DNA of 64,000 bases from positions 28,923,552-28,987,551 of the forward strand of contig NC_133648.1 in NCBI RefSeq assembly GCF_009905375.1. Direction: 5' to 3'. The stretch comes from Apium graveolens. Lineage: Eukaryota > Streptophyta > Magnoliopsida > Apiales > Apiaceae. Positions 11,502-24,464 of this stretch are shown in pieces. The notes under the pieces are model-generated. The model did not search any database, was not told the origin of the DNA, and saw only the letters and a list, made by a program, of their open reading frames with translations. The position numbers and the translations under genes were made by a program. How positions within the stretch are numbered: the first letter of the stretch is position 1; each line of letters begins with the position of its first letter.

Positions 11502-12240
11502 AGAAAATCTTCATTCAAGAGCAAAACTGAATCCACAATTCTTGAGCCTTATCACTTACTGCATGTTGATCTATTTGGTCCAGTCAATGTCATGTCCATT
11601 ACAAAGAATAAATATGCTATGGTTATAGTGGATGAGTTCACACGATACACTTGGGTGTATTTCTTGCACAAGAAGAATGAAACTGCATATACTCTAACTG
11701 ATCATGTCAGACAGTTGGATAAGTTAGTCAAAGATTCTGTTAAAATAATAAGAAGTGATAATGGCACTGAGTTCAAGAATTCAATTATGGAAGAGTTCTG
11801 CAAAGAGTATGGAATAAAGCAGGAATTTTCTGCACCTGGAACTCCACAGCAAAATGGAGTTGTAGAAAAAAGAACAAGACTCTTATTGAAGCTGCACGAA
11901 CTATGCTTGATGAAGCAAAGCTACCAACCTATTTTTGGGCTGAAGCATAAACAAGCATGGAAAAACACCATATGAGATGGTGAAGAAAAAGAAGCCAAAT
12001 CTGAAATACTTTCATGTATTCGGATGCAAGTGTTTTATTCTTAAGACTCATCCTGAACAGCTGTCAAAATTTGATCTAAAAGCTGATGAAGGAATTTTTG
12101 TTGGATATCCACTTTCTACAAAAGCCTTCAGAGTCTACAATTTAAGAACAAGGGTTGTCATAGAATCTATCAATGTATCTTTTGATAATAAAAAGATTAC
12201 TAGACTTGAAGATTTCAATGATCATGATCAGCTGAGATTT
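11502..12240 (+). pseudogene. Element C integrase core and C-terminal region
   Basis: The D-D-E triad is visible: HVDLFGP (11,560s), IRSDNGTEF (about 11,750) and GVVEKR (about 11,860). A small deletion or rearrangement around 11,870-11,975 then shifts the frame and removes part of the usual region before [17 protein letters not shown]. The GKCFIL and [15 protein letters not shown] segment is in a new frame starting near 11,977. The catalytic core is recognisable but the polypeptide is broken. Confidence 0.85.
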
Positions 12241-13734
12241 GAAAATGCAGATGTAAATTCTGATTCTGTAAATTCTGAAGACCTAAATCCTGATCCTGTA
12301 AGTTCTGACGGCTTAAACTCTGATGTCATTGAAACTGTGGTAACTGCTCCAAAGGGAAATGCACCTGTTCAAGGGGAGCAAGCTGATGATCATACCACAT
12401 CTCAAGACTCTCAAGAAGCAACAGAACCAGTCACTGGCTCTTCAAGTTCAAATTCATTAAGTTCTAATAAGCCAAATTCTGATAATTCTGGAAACTCTGA
12501 TTCTTCAATTCCAGAAAGATCCAACTTAAATTCTGAAATTTTAGAGAGCATAACTTCAGGGGGAGCATCAGAAAATGCTGATGGAGACAGTATGAATCAT
12601 GGGGGAGGATCCAGTTCTAGAGATCAACTTCCATCTGCAAGGAAGTGGACTAAATCACACACACCTGACTTAATAATTGGAGATCCTGAAGCGGGTGTCA
12701 GAACTAGAACAACAACAACAACAAATGAATGTCTCTATCATTTCTTTCTATCTCAGACTGAACCAAAGAAAATGGAAGAAGCTCTTCAAGATGCTGATTG
12801 GGTACAAGCAATGCAGGAAGAGTTAAATGAATTTGAAAGAAATAAAGTCTGGACCCTAGTGCCAAGACAAAAGAACAGATCAATTGTTGGCACAAAATGG
12901 GTGTTCAGAAATAAAACTGACAGTGATGGCATAATTACAAGAAACAAGGCAAGGCTGGTTGCTAAAGGTTACTCTCAACAGGAGGGTATTGGCTATGATG
13001 AAACATTTGCTCCAGTTGCTAGATTGGAAGCTATAAGAATCTTTTTGGCTTATACTGCTCACAAGAGGTTTAAAGTCTTTCGAATGGATGTGAAAAGTGC
13101 TTTTCTCAATGGAGAATTGGAAGAAGAGGTATATGTTGAACAACCTCCAAGCTTTGTAGATCCAAAATTTCTAAATCATGTCTACAGGCTTGACAAAGCA
13201 CTTTATAGCCTAAAGCAAGCTCCTAGAGCATGGTATGAGACTCTGACACAATTCCTTCTGGAAAGTGGATTTCACAGAGGCATAATTGATAAGACTTTAT
13301 TCTACTTCAACCATGGAAATGCCTTACTTTTCGTACAGATATATGTTGATGATATCATCTTTGGCTCTACAAATATAAATCTTTGTGAAACATTTTCCAA
13401 ATTAATGCAGTCAAGATATCAAATGAGTATGATGAGAGAACTTAGCTATTTTCTGGGACTTCAATTCAAGCAAACTGAAGAAGGTACTTTCATAAATCAA
13501 TCCAAGTACACCATAAATTTACTCAAGAAGTTTGGAATGCAAGACAGTTCTACTACATCAACTCCCATGGCCACTGCCACCAAGTTAGATAAAGATACTG
13601 GAGTATCAGTAGATATTACTGACTACAGAGGTATGATTGGCTCTTTACTCTATTTAACTACAAGTAGACCTGATATCATGATGCTACCTGTCTTTGTGCA
13701 AGATTTCAGGCTGATCCAAGAGAACCTCATCTAA
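12241..13734 (+). pseudogene. Element C linker and reverse transcriptase
   Basis: About 150 codons of Ser/Asn/Asp-rich linker (12,241-12,690) with repeated N-S-D triplets precede the copia RT. RT motifs are [60 protein letters not shown] and the intact catalytic YVDD at 13,342-13,353, then SSTTSTPM and [18 protein letters not shown]. The open frame runs from 11,977 to 13,734. It ends early because a frameshift near 13,680 separates it from RNase H. This is the best-preserved enzyme domain of C. Confidence 0.9.
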
Positions 13735-14290
13735 TAGTTGTGAAAAAAAATTTCAAGTACCTCAAGGGTACAGCTGATCTAGGATTGTGGTATCCTAGGT
13801 AATCAGATTTTAAGCTAATAGGTTACTCTGATGCAGATTTTGCAGGATGTAAAATAGACAGGAAAAGCACTAGTGGAAGCTGCCAATTTCTTGGAGGCGG
13901 ATTGGTTTTTTGGTTTAGCAAGAATCAAAAATCAATTTCCACATCAACTGCAGAGGCAGAGTATATTGCTGCAGGAAGCTGTAGTGCACAGATTCTTTGG
14001 ATGAAGAATCAGTTACTGGACTATGGGTTAGAATTTTCTAAGATACCCATTTACAATGATAATCAAAGTGCTATTGTTATGACAGGTAATCCAGTTCAAC
14101 ACTCAATGACAAAGCATATCAGCATTAGGTACCATTTCATAAGGGAACATGTGATGGAAGTTACAATGGAATTGCATTTTGTTCCAACAGATCAACAACT
14201 AGCAGATTTCTTCACAAAACCACTATGTGAAGCTACTTTCACAAGGCTGGTAAATAAACTTGGAATGGTTTCAGGTTCTTTCTCAAAATC
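13735..14290 (+). pseudogene. Element C RNase H, first copy
   Basis: After the frameshift, RNase H reads GYSDADFAGCKIDRKSTSGSC, then STAEAEYIAAGSC and NDNQSAIVMTGNP. It ends in HISIRYHFIREHV and the typical QQLADFFTKPL terminus. In this copy the expected stop after SFSKSV is AAG, so the frame runs on to 14,408. The second, D-interrupted copy has TAG there. The segment from 13,919 onward is the first half of a 699-bp tandem duplication. Confidence 0.9.
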
Positions 14291-14617
14291 TGTTAAGTTT
14301 TTGTTCTCATGCATCAGACTTTATGATCAGTGTTTACAGATTATCTTATCTTCATGTAATCTGTGCTTAAATTGTAACATATTAAATACTGATTGTTATC
14401 TGATGTGATTCTATAAACTCTGAAAGTGTTTTGAATGTTCTGTGACTATTCACTCCAATGAGGATTATTTGTTAGAGGCTGACTTAGTAGTCTTTAACAA
14501 ACTGTGTATCCCATGTTTGAATTAGTTATTTATATGGAAATCCATAACACAAGCAAACTCTGATTTTGATCTTAGTCATATCTACTCCTTCTATCTTATT
14601 ACCAAGTCACAAACTAG
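13919..14617 (+). repeat. 699-bp tandem duplication, first copy
   Basis: It starts with CAAGAATCAAAAATC and ends with CACAAACTAG. The same sequence resumes at 14,618 and, across element D, ends at 29,301. Both edges share the trinucleotide TAG (13,916-13,918 and 14,615-14,617). It covers the C-terminal half of RNase H and about 210 bp of spacer. Confidence 0.9.
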
Positions 14618-14694
14618 CAAGAATCAAAAATCAATTTCCACATCAACTGCAGAGGCAGAGTATATTGCTGCAGGAAGCTGTAGTGCACAAATTC
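14618..14694 (+). repeat. 699-bp tandem duplication, second copy, left part
   Basis: 77 bp match the start of the first copy almost perfectly (13,919-13,995) and stop at the insertion point of D. The last five bases, AATTC, are the left target-site duplication. Confidence 0.92.
14690..14694. other. Target-site duplication of element D, left
   Basis: AATTC lies directly before TGTAAC, the element end. The identical AATTC lies at 28,675-28,679 after the other end. Confidence 0.92.
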
Positions 14695-16453
14695 TGTAAC
14701 ACCCCCAAATCCGGGGTCGGGGATCCGGGTTGTCACGAGTTCCATTTCCCTTAATAACACCCAATCTTAATAAACAATCAACTACTCTGTACTGTGACCC
14801 CACAATAAACACACACACCACAAGTTATACTCTCAGAGATGAATATCCAAAAATAATCACAAGTCATTTTATTCCACAATTATCTGCCAATACACCTTAA
14901 AAGGGTTTCTGAATAATTTACATTTCTTTGCCATTATTACAATTCATAAATATACATAAATCTGGTACATCAAAAGTTGAAGCCTAGCCTATTGGTAGTT
15001 CCTACCTCAGCTACAGCGACATCAATGCCTATAGGAAACTGCGGAACGTTTCCTATCCGCTCGCGAATTGGGAGCTTGGTCATGTTCATCTTTTCTATCT
15101 GTTGTTGTGTGATGAAAGAAGAAAGTAAGGGTGAGCAGCAAGCCCACCAAAATAATATGTATAATGATTTACAATATATGAGCCTTCTCATAGTACTCAT
15201 GAAAGTCTTGGTCAAAAGAAATGAACCAAGTTTGATATCTTAATGCGATGAAGTCGCAAAATATTCAGTATATATACATATATACTTTTCACAATCTTTG
15301 AAATCCTCTGACATGTATAATATACACAGAGTTCCAGTTTATATCTGTATAAAAATATCATTGCAAGGTGATCTCATATATCTAACCTTGTCTCAACATT
15401 TTTCCGAAAATCTTTGACATGCACAAGATAATCATTTACTAGATATAAGTTTAAAAGATGAAGTTACAAGATACTCCATATACTTATATCCGAATACTAC
15501 TTGAACTACCACCGTTCAAGTTATAATCAGTTTCAAAAGTTCATCATCCAGATGAGACTACAAGATAAGACTTGAATAGATTCAATCCTTGAAATATCAT
15601 TATAAATAATGAAGTTACGAGATGCTTCATTAAGTCCCGATATATAAATATATTCATATATATCTCCCATACATTTCCTGAAAACCTCTGTCATGTAAAG
15701 TATGAACAGAGTTGCAATATCCAATAAATTTGGAAAGGAAAGAATTTTGGCATAAACCCGATATCATGTTGATCAGGCAAAGATACCAATAAGTAACCTT
15801 TTCTACTAGTAGATGGATGAATCCCCCACCGGTCATCACCCTGGCCACATAAGGACCTTGTGCCGGACCGCCACCCGGCCTCTTACGCGTTGATGAACTG
15901 CCACCCAGCCACTTACACTTTGATAGACCGTACCCCGGCCTGTCGCTTATGCCGACTCAATTAGATGGACTTACTTCCCGAACGTTGGGCAAGGAATCAA
16001 ATTGTTTTCTCAAAACAGCAACCACGTTGCGAATGTAAAATACACCACAGAGCCGGATTCCCCAAGTTTTGAGCGAGTATTTAAATCCCCTTTAAAAAGG
16101 AAGATCTTAAATATATAAAAATGAGTTTTGGGATCCGCTCTAACTTTTAAAAATCATTTTAAAGACTCGAAAACACTTTAAAGAGTGTTTGGAGTAATGC
16201 TGATTTAATAAAGTAAATCAGTCCCGAAATATTAGAAAATATCTGAATATTATTAAATAATATTCCCATAAGGATAATCTCTATATAAATAACTTGAAGT
16301 AGAAGTTGTAAAACTTATACTTGAAATGAGTATTAAATAATCAAAGATATACTTATACGAAAGTACTATCTTTATTTGAATAATCAAAAATAAGTTTGAT
16401 TATCGACACCTCATTCTTTAATAAAATAAAGAATATATTTCAGTAAATAATCG

Positions 16454-16730
16454 GAGTCATAGATCCTCAAATGAATATTCAAATAATATTCATTAAATAA
16501 TATAAACTGAGTCATAAGCCCTCGAATGAATATTCAAATAATATTCAAATAATAAAATAAACTGAGTCATAAGCCCTCGAATGAATATTCGGAATAATAT
16601 TCAATTAATAAAATAAAAGGAGTCATAAGTCCTCGAATGAATATTCGAAATAATATTCATTAAATAAAATAAAAGGAGTCATAAGTCCTCGGATGAATAT
16701 TCAAGTAATATTCATTTAAAAAAATAAAAG
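16454..16730. repeat. Minisatellite in the element D LTR, five 55-56-bp units (left)
   Basis: Units start with GAGTCATA at 16,454, 16,509, 16,564, 16,620 and 16,676. Each has the form GAGTCATAAGYCCTCGAATG, then GAATATTC, a short AT spacer, AATATTC and a (A/T)-rich tail. GAATATTC is itself a palindrome. Confidence 0.9.
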
Positions 16731-16780
16731 TTATCGAATAAACCTTATTCGATTAATAGTTTTGAAAACTATAAGAATAT

Positions 16781-16825
16781 GTATATATATATATATATTT
16801 AAATATATATATATATATAATATAC
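16781..16825. repeat. AT dinucleotide run in the element D LTR (left)
   Basis: Two (TA)n tracts are joined by TTTAAA. The run is clearly longer than the counterpart at 26,555-26,590, a length change after insertion or during reverse transcription. Confidence 0.85.
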
Positions 16826-18909
16826 TCGAGAACATCGACTCCCGGTTTTAGAAAATGTTCACCTTTGGGTCCCCTATACTAAGGGTATACACAACTACTG
16901 CTTATCTCTAGCATAGGTATTATGCAACTAATAAGCATTTGAACCAACAAATATATAAATCATGAATACGGAACAGGCATGCATATATACCATATCACAT
17001 GCTACAATATATCGCAAGAATTTGCTAATAACAAATATGCATTTATCACAAGATCATGCATCTACACATATACATTACAACAACAGTTATACGGGTAGAA
17101 AACTTGCCTGAGTGCTCCCGGATAGACTTAAGCTTAGAGTGGGTCCGATAACCTATGAACAACAACATAAGTCGGAATTAAACCCCGGTCGCTTAAGAAA
17201 CTAGACTTTAACCATTTAGATTCCTAACGTTCGCTTTCGCGCTTAACGATTTACTTAAGTCGCTCGAGTACCCTCGGCTCCACCATTTTTAATAAATTAA
17301 CCATTAAGGGTTTTAAGGCGATTCTTTCGTGAGTACCTTACCAACTGCCTAATCCACTTTACATAATTGTTTCATACCCCAATTAGTCATTTAAGTCCTT
17401 AACCAAGGTTTCAACGTAAGGCGAGGGGTAATGGTTCGGTCGCGAAACGCCGTTACTTAAAACGGTCGTTTCTCCTAAACCGTACATCGGATTCAAGCGT
17501 ACCACATATCAAAACGAAGCTCGTAACATGAAATATCGAAACATGGTAATGGTCAAAACCTAACAGTGATTTCACAGGTCCTGAAGTTAGGAACAAAAAC
17601 AGTCTAAGGAAAATTGGGCATTACGACGGCTATAACTTAGCGATTCCCAAAATTTTATCAAATCCATTCAACACCAAACCACCATCAATCAATCCCAATA
17701 CAACCATATGACAATATCACTCATCCAACACTTTAAACCATTTAAACAAAGCCCAAATCATACCATGAACCATCAAGAACAACTAGTGCTACTCTTAACT
17801 CCCAAAATCAACAAAAGCACTTAACAACTAAGATCTCAACAAGACAAAACAACTACTACACTTAATCTATCATTCCATCATCATAATAATTTATATCAAA
17901 CAATCTTAATACTAAGATCATGAATAGTTATATCTTCCTTGAAGCTTTTAATCAATGAAAGATCCTTGGAATGTCCATGGAAGCCTTAATATATGCTTAA
18001 GCTACCTTGACCTTGCAAATAAAATCAAGAATCAAAAATTTGTTCTTGAAAGTTACTATTCACCCTAAACTAAAATGATTTGTTTGAGATAGAAAACCTT
18101 TGATTCAAGCACTCAAACTACTTGCTCTTCTTAGTTATGAAATATAGGATCCAAAGAAACAAACCTTATAATTTTCCATGGAGTATAGCTTGTGTTTTGA
18201 ATTTCTAATTCACCATTTTGGTGAAAAATTCGAAATGAAGAAGATGAAAGGGGGGGGAGAGAAGCTTGCTTTGTTTTATTGATCTTTGTGCATAAAAGGC
18301 TTGGTTGATATCCTTTTGTTTTGTTAATTACCTTTTAACCATGGTAAAATTTGTGTGGCTTGAAATCAACCAACAATACCTTCCCTTTGGTCATGCTTAT
18401 GTCATCCTCCTATGTCATCTTCCCACACTTGTCATCTTCTTGTTGGTGTGGTGACATCATCATCACTAACCTCTTTGATTAGCTCTTAATTACTTGGCTA
18501 ATGACCGCTGATCTGTTATACGGTTCGCTTAACTTTCGTTCTCGTTTATCGTTTGAGGGATCATACCCGGGATCTTATTACTTGGGTTTCCTTAACCTTT
18601 CTCAATACATCATATTCCTTTTATGATCCTCTCTTATAATCCTTGAATTTAAATCTTTTTTATCCTTTTACCTTATACTCAGTTCTTTCGGTATCTGGTG
18701 GATTTTCGGGAAAAATCAAAGTGTTCGAATTTGGATTCTGACGATCTTTACATACACTTATATACCATATAGAGTACTAATAAGATCTCAGAATATCAAT
18801 AAAAGAACCCCTACATAGTGTGGCATGAAAAGTTTTCTCATTCAGCATAATCAGCAAAATCACTATTCATAAGGGTTACAAAAAGTCCAAAATTTTTGAG
18901 GTTATTGCA

Positions 18910-18928
18910 GTCTCCCCTGCTTAAAAGG
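18910..18928 (-). other. Polypurine tract of element D
   Basis: On the minus strand AAGCAGGGGAGAC abuts the LTR start TGCAATAACC. A G/A run directly before the 3' LTR is the plus-strand primer site, and it fixes the orientation of D. Confidence 0.8.
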
Positions 18929-18929
18929 A

Positions 18930-19696
18930 TTCCGTCCCGGAATCAGATAGAAAACAGTTGGGGATGCTTTTCTAGCATTGGGCCTTCTAACTCTCAAGTC
19001 AATTTTCCCACATTGTGGTTCTACCATCAAACTCTGACTAGTTTGATAACCCTTCTCCTAAGCACTTGTTTTTTTTCAATCTATAACCCTTCCTGGTTGC
19101 TCCATATAGGTTACGTCTGGTTGGATGTATATGCGCTCATATGCCCCTATTTGTCTGGAATCCGAATTACACTCCCTTAACATTGATACGTGGAACACGT
19201 TATGAACTTGCTACAGGTTTGGGGGTAGGGCTAGCTCATATGCTAACTTCCCAATACGTCTTAATATCTCCAAGGGTCCAACACTTCGTGGGCTTAGCTT
19301 TCCTTTCTTTTCGAACCACATCCATCTTTTCCAAGGGAATACCTATAACATCACTAGGTCCCCTATTTCATACTCTTTATCCTTTCGAGTCAAATCAGCA
19401 TACCTCTTATGTCCATCTTGGGTTACTACCAGCTGTCCTCTGATTAGATCTATTATATCCCTGGTCCTTTGGACTACTGCGGGTCCGAGCATCTTGCGCT
19501 CTACAACTTCATCCTAACATAAGGGATATCGACATTGTCTTCCCTCAAGGATCTCATAAGGTGACAACTCGATAGTGACATATGATCTATTGTTGTAAGA
19601 AAACTCAATCCGTGTTAAGTGATCATTCCAATTTCTTTCAAGTCTATTGCACAGACTCTCATTATAGCTTTTAGCATTAGAGCTTTTGCTTCTCAA
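18930..19696 (-). pseudogene. Element D integrase C-terminal half and chromodomain-like end
   Basis: On the minus strand the gypsy integrase core end is clear: NRLERNWNDHLTRIEFSYNN, then SPYEILEGRQCRYPLC. It is followed by remnants of the integrase C-terminal region and a chromodomain-type terminus (EKHPQLF) shortly before the polypurine tract. Several stops interrupt it. Its position next to the 3' LTR is normal for a chromovirus. Confidence 0.75.
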
Positions 19697-22600
19697 TACC
19701 CATTCTTTTCCAGTTCGTAGTCATTACTATCTTTCGTACATAATACTATACTGGTTACACTTTTGCTCGTTAGCATTCTATAACCTTTTAATAATTGCGT
19801 CAACCTTAGTATCACGAACGTGTTAGATTCAGAATACCACCGCACTGATACTACTCCTTTCTAGCTGCTTCTATCTTTGAAAGCTTGATCCATCGTATAG
19901 AAGTAAAAGAATTTATTGAAAGATCACTATGATCATGAACACTTGTTACATTGCATAGTTAGTCCAGAAGGTGGCCAGCCTTTAGTACTTGACAAGCAAT
20001 TAAACAACATGTGGTATCCTACTAGGCTTCTATCACACAGATAGATAGTCATTCGGCAATACCTCCCCTTCTGGAAGGGTTGTTCTTCTCAGCTTATATG
20101 AAATGAAAAGAAGAGAAAAGAACGAATTGAAGAGAATTGTATATGTGAAAAAAAATATACTGCCACAAAATATCTGGCTTGGAACCTACCTCTGAACTAT
20201 AGAGGTTTGATATAGGAGAACAAAAAATATGTGTATTTATATCAACATCAAGTATTATAGCATCGTATTTCACATGCCTAAATTTTTTTGCTATTCTGTC
20301 CATCATTCTATGGACCCATGCTCTTCCTCGAGCTTATACACAATCACCTTTGAAACTCCCTCGATATCGAAAATCGAATCTGGGATCTCATTCTAGACAT
20401 CATCGTTACTAGAATTCTATGCTTGCACCGCAACCTTCCTCATATAGTAATACGACTCTCTTTTCATAAGAGGGAATAAATATTCGATAGGTAGATACTC
20501 TACTTAATTAGTCTATCAATGATAACTTATACACTACCACAACCCGATTAGTGGTACTCAATCTCAACATCCATTCCAATACAACTCTCACGGTTGTAAT
20601 CAGCTCATTACTCGCAGAATCATTGCTGCATTACTATGGTCCACCACTGACCTACTGTCGTCATTCACTTTCCATGAAATCTTAATATTTAACCATACGG
20701 AGTCCATACATGTCGTATAGAATACTTCTAAGGAGTTAACATAATCACCAATTATAATTCATGAAGAACACTCCAAACTCTGACGTACTTTCATGACATG
20801 AAGTAGATAAAATTGCAGAAGAGTTTCAGTCAAAGCAACGATAGCAGGTTAATACCATTCTTAATCGTATGCCCTAAATAGAAGACTTAACTCAAGGGTT
20901 CATCTAGTCCTTTTTGAAACATGGTCCTGGCTTATCTCAAGATAGTATCTTCTGAGATAGATAGCCCGCTCATGGCGATTACACGAATTAAACCTTTACC
21001 AACTACTATTACGGTTGGGTATTGCACAGTCATCAGAAGGAATGTCAATCTTCCAAACCATAATACAACCTTCATAGCTTTAACCATCATCACTGTATTC
21101 CTTTGGCACAAGCGCCTATAATTATCCTCTTACCTTTAAAGTGTCGGCCACCTCTTTGGCCTTTCCTGATAGTAAAATTTCCTTACAGTCAATGTCATTT
21201 TAACCACCTCCAAATAAATTTTCTACCTCATTTCAATCACAGCTTATGTGAAGATGTTTTCCTTAAAATCTGATGAGTAAAAAAAATATCACCATTTTTC
21301 CATAATTTATTGCCTCAGTCTTTAGAGGTTAATCACTGTCACGACTGACTCTCAATCATACTTAGAACATCTTTTATCTTAAGTCCTAATTGCCCTGAAC
21401 AATTTCGATCATTACTGGTTCAATCCATACTTTCTCGTGGTTTAACACGTGCCCCACTTGGCATCGTTATAATTACGTCACATTTCCTTTATCAATATTT
21501 TTATTCTTGAGAATTATGAATATTACCTTTCTCCTTGTAAAACCTCTAAGGTTATCCTTGAATCGTTCCTCCTGTATTCCCTAGATACAGGGCATATCAA
21601 AATACCATTTACTAATACTCGAACCATTGTCTATGTACTTCAAAAAAATTTCTCTACTAATCTTTAAAGGTTGTTGTTACCTTAGTCCTTCGTTCCATAC
21701 TATCAAAACTCATACTGTCCCTATTAAGGGCGAAATGCCACCCTTTATGCATTCCCCTTGGGTTCATCTCAAGTTATCGAAGTTATATCCTTAATTCCAC
21801 CTTTTTTAAAAAGGTACTTGCATCATTCCATAGATAAATCAAGTCATGTATCCCTGATAAGGGTGTCTTATTCAATCATTCCCATCTCGATAGTATATGC
21901 CTAATTTCACAATAACATCTGTATTCAAAATGAGGTCAATCAATATGGCCTCCAAAAGATAACAATGGTTATCTACTTTTCTTTCCTAATTTGGTAATGA
22001 TCACATGGATGTTCTGGAAGATATTGGTCGTGTTTAACGTGAACTTCTTCTTAATAAATCCTTATTTACTTTTATTGTTTATCTCAATAGTCATCTCAAT
22101 GTTGGGATATCTTTTGTACTTGGTGTCTCCCTTTTGGGTATCAAGTCACAGGTGTTACATACACTTTCCATTTTGAAGGTTACTTCCTTCATCCAATTTC
22201 CTAATTTCTTACTTTCTTGTCTCTTCCGTCTATCCGTGTCTCATTATTTATCCTTCAAACTATCTCAAGGTTTCCTCGAATCCTCCCAACTTAAAGGGGA
22301 TAAAATATATGTGTCTCTTATTCCTTCAATCATCAACTTTAACTCATGGTGAATCACCCTCATCATAACGATTACATACTTTTCTATTTCTATTGCTACG
22401 AGTCTTTAGGGTTTCCTCATACCCAACTCCCTTATCATTCCTCAAACTCTATTACCTTTATATTCCTTTCTACTTCAGTTTCTTTTTATTTACCTCTCTC
22501 TTACAATCATTTCACGAACCCACTAATCATTGACTTCAAACATCACGTTCTTCTGGGATTCTTGTCATCAGAACGAATCTTGACAACTTTTACAATCTTA
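19697..22600 (-). other. Element D interior without recognisable genes
   Basis: About 2.9 kb in which I recognise no domain on either strand. Open stretches around 20,921, 21,991 and 22,134-22,609 are AT-rich and look accidental. Protease and most of RT should lie here in an intact element but cannot be seen by eye. Confidence 0.5.
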
Positions 22601-23050
22601 TATTCATAATTTATCATACTCGTCCACCTTTGTTTCGGCTCTAAAGCTTTTACACTATCTCCATAACCTTGGGAATTACTTTTCCGAAAACAATTGTCTG
22701 AACTTTAATCAGTTTATTATAACCTCTGGCTCCGTGCCTTTCTTGGCCTTTCACCAACGGGTGGCCTCTCTCTTAGGAAGGGAAGTGACAAAAACAATCT
22801 TTTGCGCTTCTTCAGTCATTTAGAATCTCAAATGATTCCTATATTTCCTTTAGCCAAGCTCTTTCCTCGACTGGGTCAACCTGTTCCTTGGAACTCTGAG
22901 AGTTTAGCGACTTAAAGGTCATGAAAGGATTTCCTACCGCATTGTTTCCTCAAGGTGGTGGTTGGGAATAAGAGTATAAGTTCTGTTTAGACAAGTCCAT
23001 GAATTTCCGTATAGGAGTACCGTCTCGGGTTTCCTTATCTTGCTCGACTT
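22600..23050 (-). pseudogene. Element D gag remnant
   Basis: Reading leftwards, the minus strand gives NPFMTFKSLN, then EQVDPVEERAWLKEI and ESFEILND, later KREATRW with KGTEPEVIIN and FRQLFSEK. This is the typical N-terminal capsid segment of a plant Ty3/gypsy Gag, interrupted by several stops. In minus-strand order it lies after the RNase H-integrase fragment at 23,184-24,060, although gag should precede pol. Confidence 0.7.
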
Positions 23051-23183
23051 CTGTTTTCTCAGTATGAAATGTTTCATCCTTCTCTCATAATCAGGGTTAT
23101 CTTATACGTTAAAATCCTTGTTTTTCATTTCATTATGTTATGGGTTCCTTCTATCTTGATGGCGTCCTCCCTGACTATCACGT

Positions 23184-24060
23184 TCAGGGTTTGCCCTTAA
23201 TCTTATTCCTTGAACTATGACTTTCATCTAAGATCTCATCTTTAAGCTCTTGAACATTTGGAACCCAAATTATATAGGAATACCTCATTATTCCCTTATC
23301 ATCTTTCTCGATATTAATCTCATATCTATTTGTTGGCTCTCTGCCTTCATTCATCACTTTTTCTGGCATAATATGTTCTTTTCCAATAATTCGGTCTGTA
23401 TTGCAATCTCAAACAGCTTTTCGGTACCGGCTCCGGTTACCTTCACTTCTATTTCCATTTTCTCAAAATCTCTTATAAACTCTCCCAAAGACATTATTAT
23501 CTTGAGTCTCTCCTTTTTACTAAGGGCATCGGCCTACATATTGGCTTTCCCCGAATGATAAAGAACCTCCCAATCATAATTCTTGATTAGCTCTAACCGC
23601 CTATTCTGGCGTATGTTAAGCTCTTTCTGCGTGAAAATGCACTAGAGCACTTATGGCTTGTGTAAATCTCGCACTTCTCTCCATACAAGTAGTGCCTCCA
23701 ATATTTAGGGCAAAACTATAACCACGAGCCCAAGCTCATGGGTGTGGATATCGAATTTTATATTCCCTTAATTGTCTTGACGAGTACGCGATTACCTTGT
23801 TGTGCTGTATAAGAAGCACCCTAATTCCTTATACGAAGCGTCACTACACATCACAAAATCTCATTTTCCATCCGGCAATGCCATCATAGGGGCCGTCACC
23901 AATCTTTGCTTCAGTTCTTGAAAGTTGTTCTCGTATTTCTCTGTCCATTCAACTTCTCAGTCTTACGAGTAAGCCGCGTTAAAGGGGCTACTATCTTTAC
24001 AAACTTGAACGAACCTCCGGTAGTGACCGACCAATCCTACCTCTGGTAGTCGACCTAACC
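23184..24060 (-). pseudogene. Element D fragment: RT end, RNase H, integrase zinc region
   Basis: The minus strand shows the end of RT (FVKIVAPLTR), RNase H pieces ([30 protein letters not shown]) and, up to 23,184, the segment before the integrase zinc finger (DDKGIMRYSYIIWVPNVQ, ILDESHSSR). After HSSR the sequence loses the expected HPGSTKMY continuation. RNase H carries stops. It sits directly after the PBS and leader, where gag would be expected. Confidence 0.75.
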
Positions 24061-24452
24061 ATGGTCATCAATTCATCAGTGGTCCTTTATTCATTCTTGT
24101 CAGGATCCTCCTCAGCAACTATCCCTTCTAGGACAACATCCTCAACCGCTACATCCTCAATATGAACATCATCCGGTCCCGTGTTAGGACGCTCTATTGG
24201 ATCCACAATCTGATCTCCAATAACTAATGAAACATCATCGCGTTGTTGCTCCTCAACCTCAGGGTTCGGAGTCCCGCTAACATATACGATAACGAACTAC
24301 GCTTCTATCACGATATTTATAAGGGTTCCCATAAGGGTTTTAACTGTCAGTACTACGTTAGGTAGCCCGACTATGAACTTGGCAAGAGTTCTTATTATCT
24401 TAGTGAACTTATTATCTTAACGTCACATCATCTCTGAGGTTTATAACGCTTA
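24061..24452 (-). other. Element D leader next to the PBS
   Basis: No domain is recognisable. On the minus strand this is the untranslated leader between the PBS and the first coding remnant. Confidence 0.5.
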
Positions 24453-24464
24453 GCTCTGATACCA
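24453..24464 (-). other. Primer-binding site of element D (tRNA-iMet type)
   Basis: GCTCTGATACCA on the plus strand is TGGTATCAGAGC on the minus strand, four bases from the right LTR. It shows the right LTR is the 5' LTR. Confidence 0.92.

Larger units (their letters stand above)
14695..18909 (-). repeat. 3' LTR of element D (left copy)
   Basis: It runs from TGTAACACCC to GGTTATTGCA, about 4,215 bp, and matches 24,469-28,674 along its whole length apart from scattered substitutions, a longer TA run and small indels. It contains no convincing gene. Short ORFs on either strand are shared by both copies and lack known domains. It holds the 55-56-bp minisatellite and the TA run listed separately. 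Confidence 0.95.

Noticed and set aside
14970..15243. Open frames on both strands in the D LTR, repeated at 24,751-25,017
   Set aside because: They occur at the same place in both LTRs, overlap each other on opposite strands and show no domain. They are by-products of LTR sequence.
16454..16730. Regularly spaced repeats resembling a CRISPR array
   Set aside because: The units are adjacent without unique spacers, there are no cas genes, and the setting is a plant LTR.
19697..22609. Search for a host gene or a further element within D
   Set aside because: Only short AT-rich frames with no motif. No intron-exon pattern or LTR ends were found.
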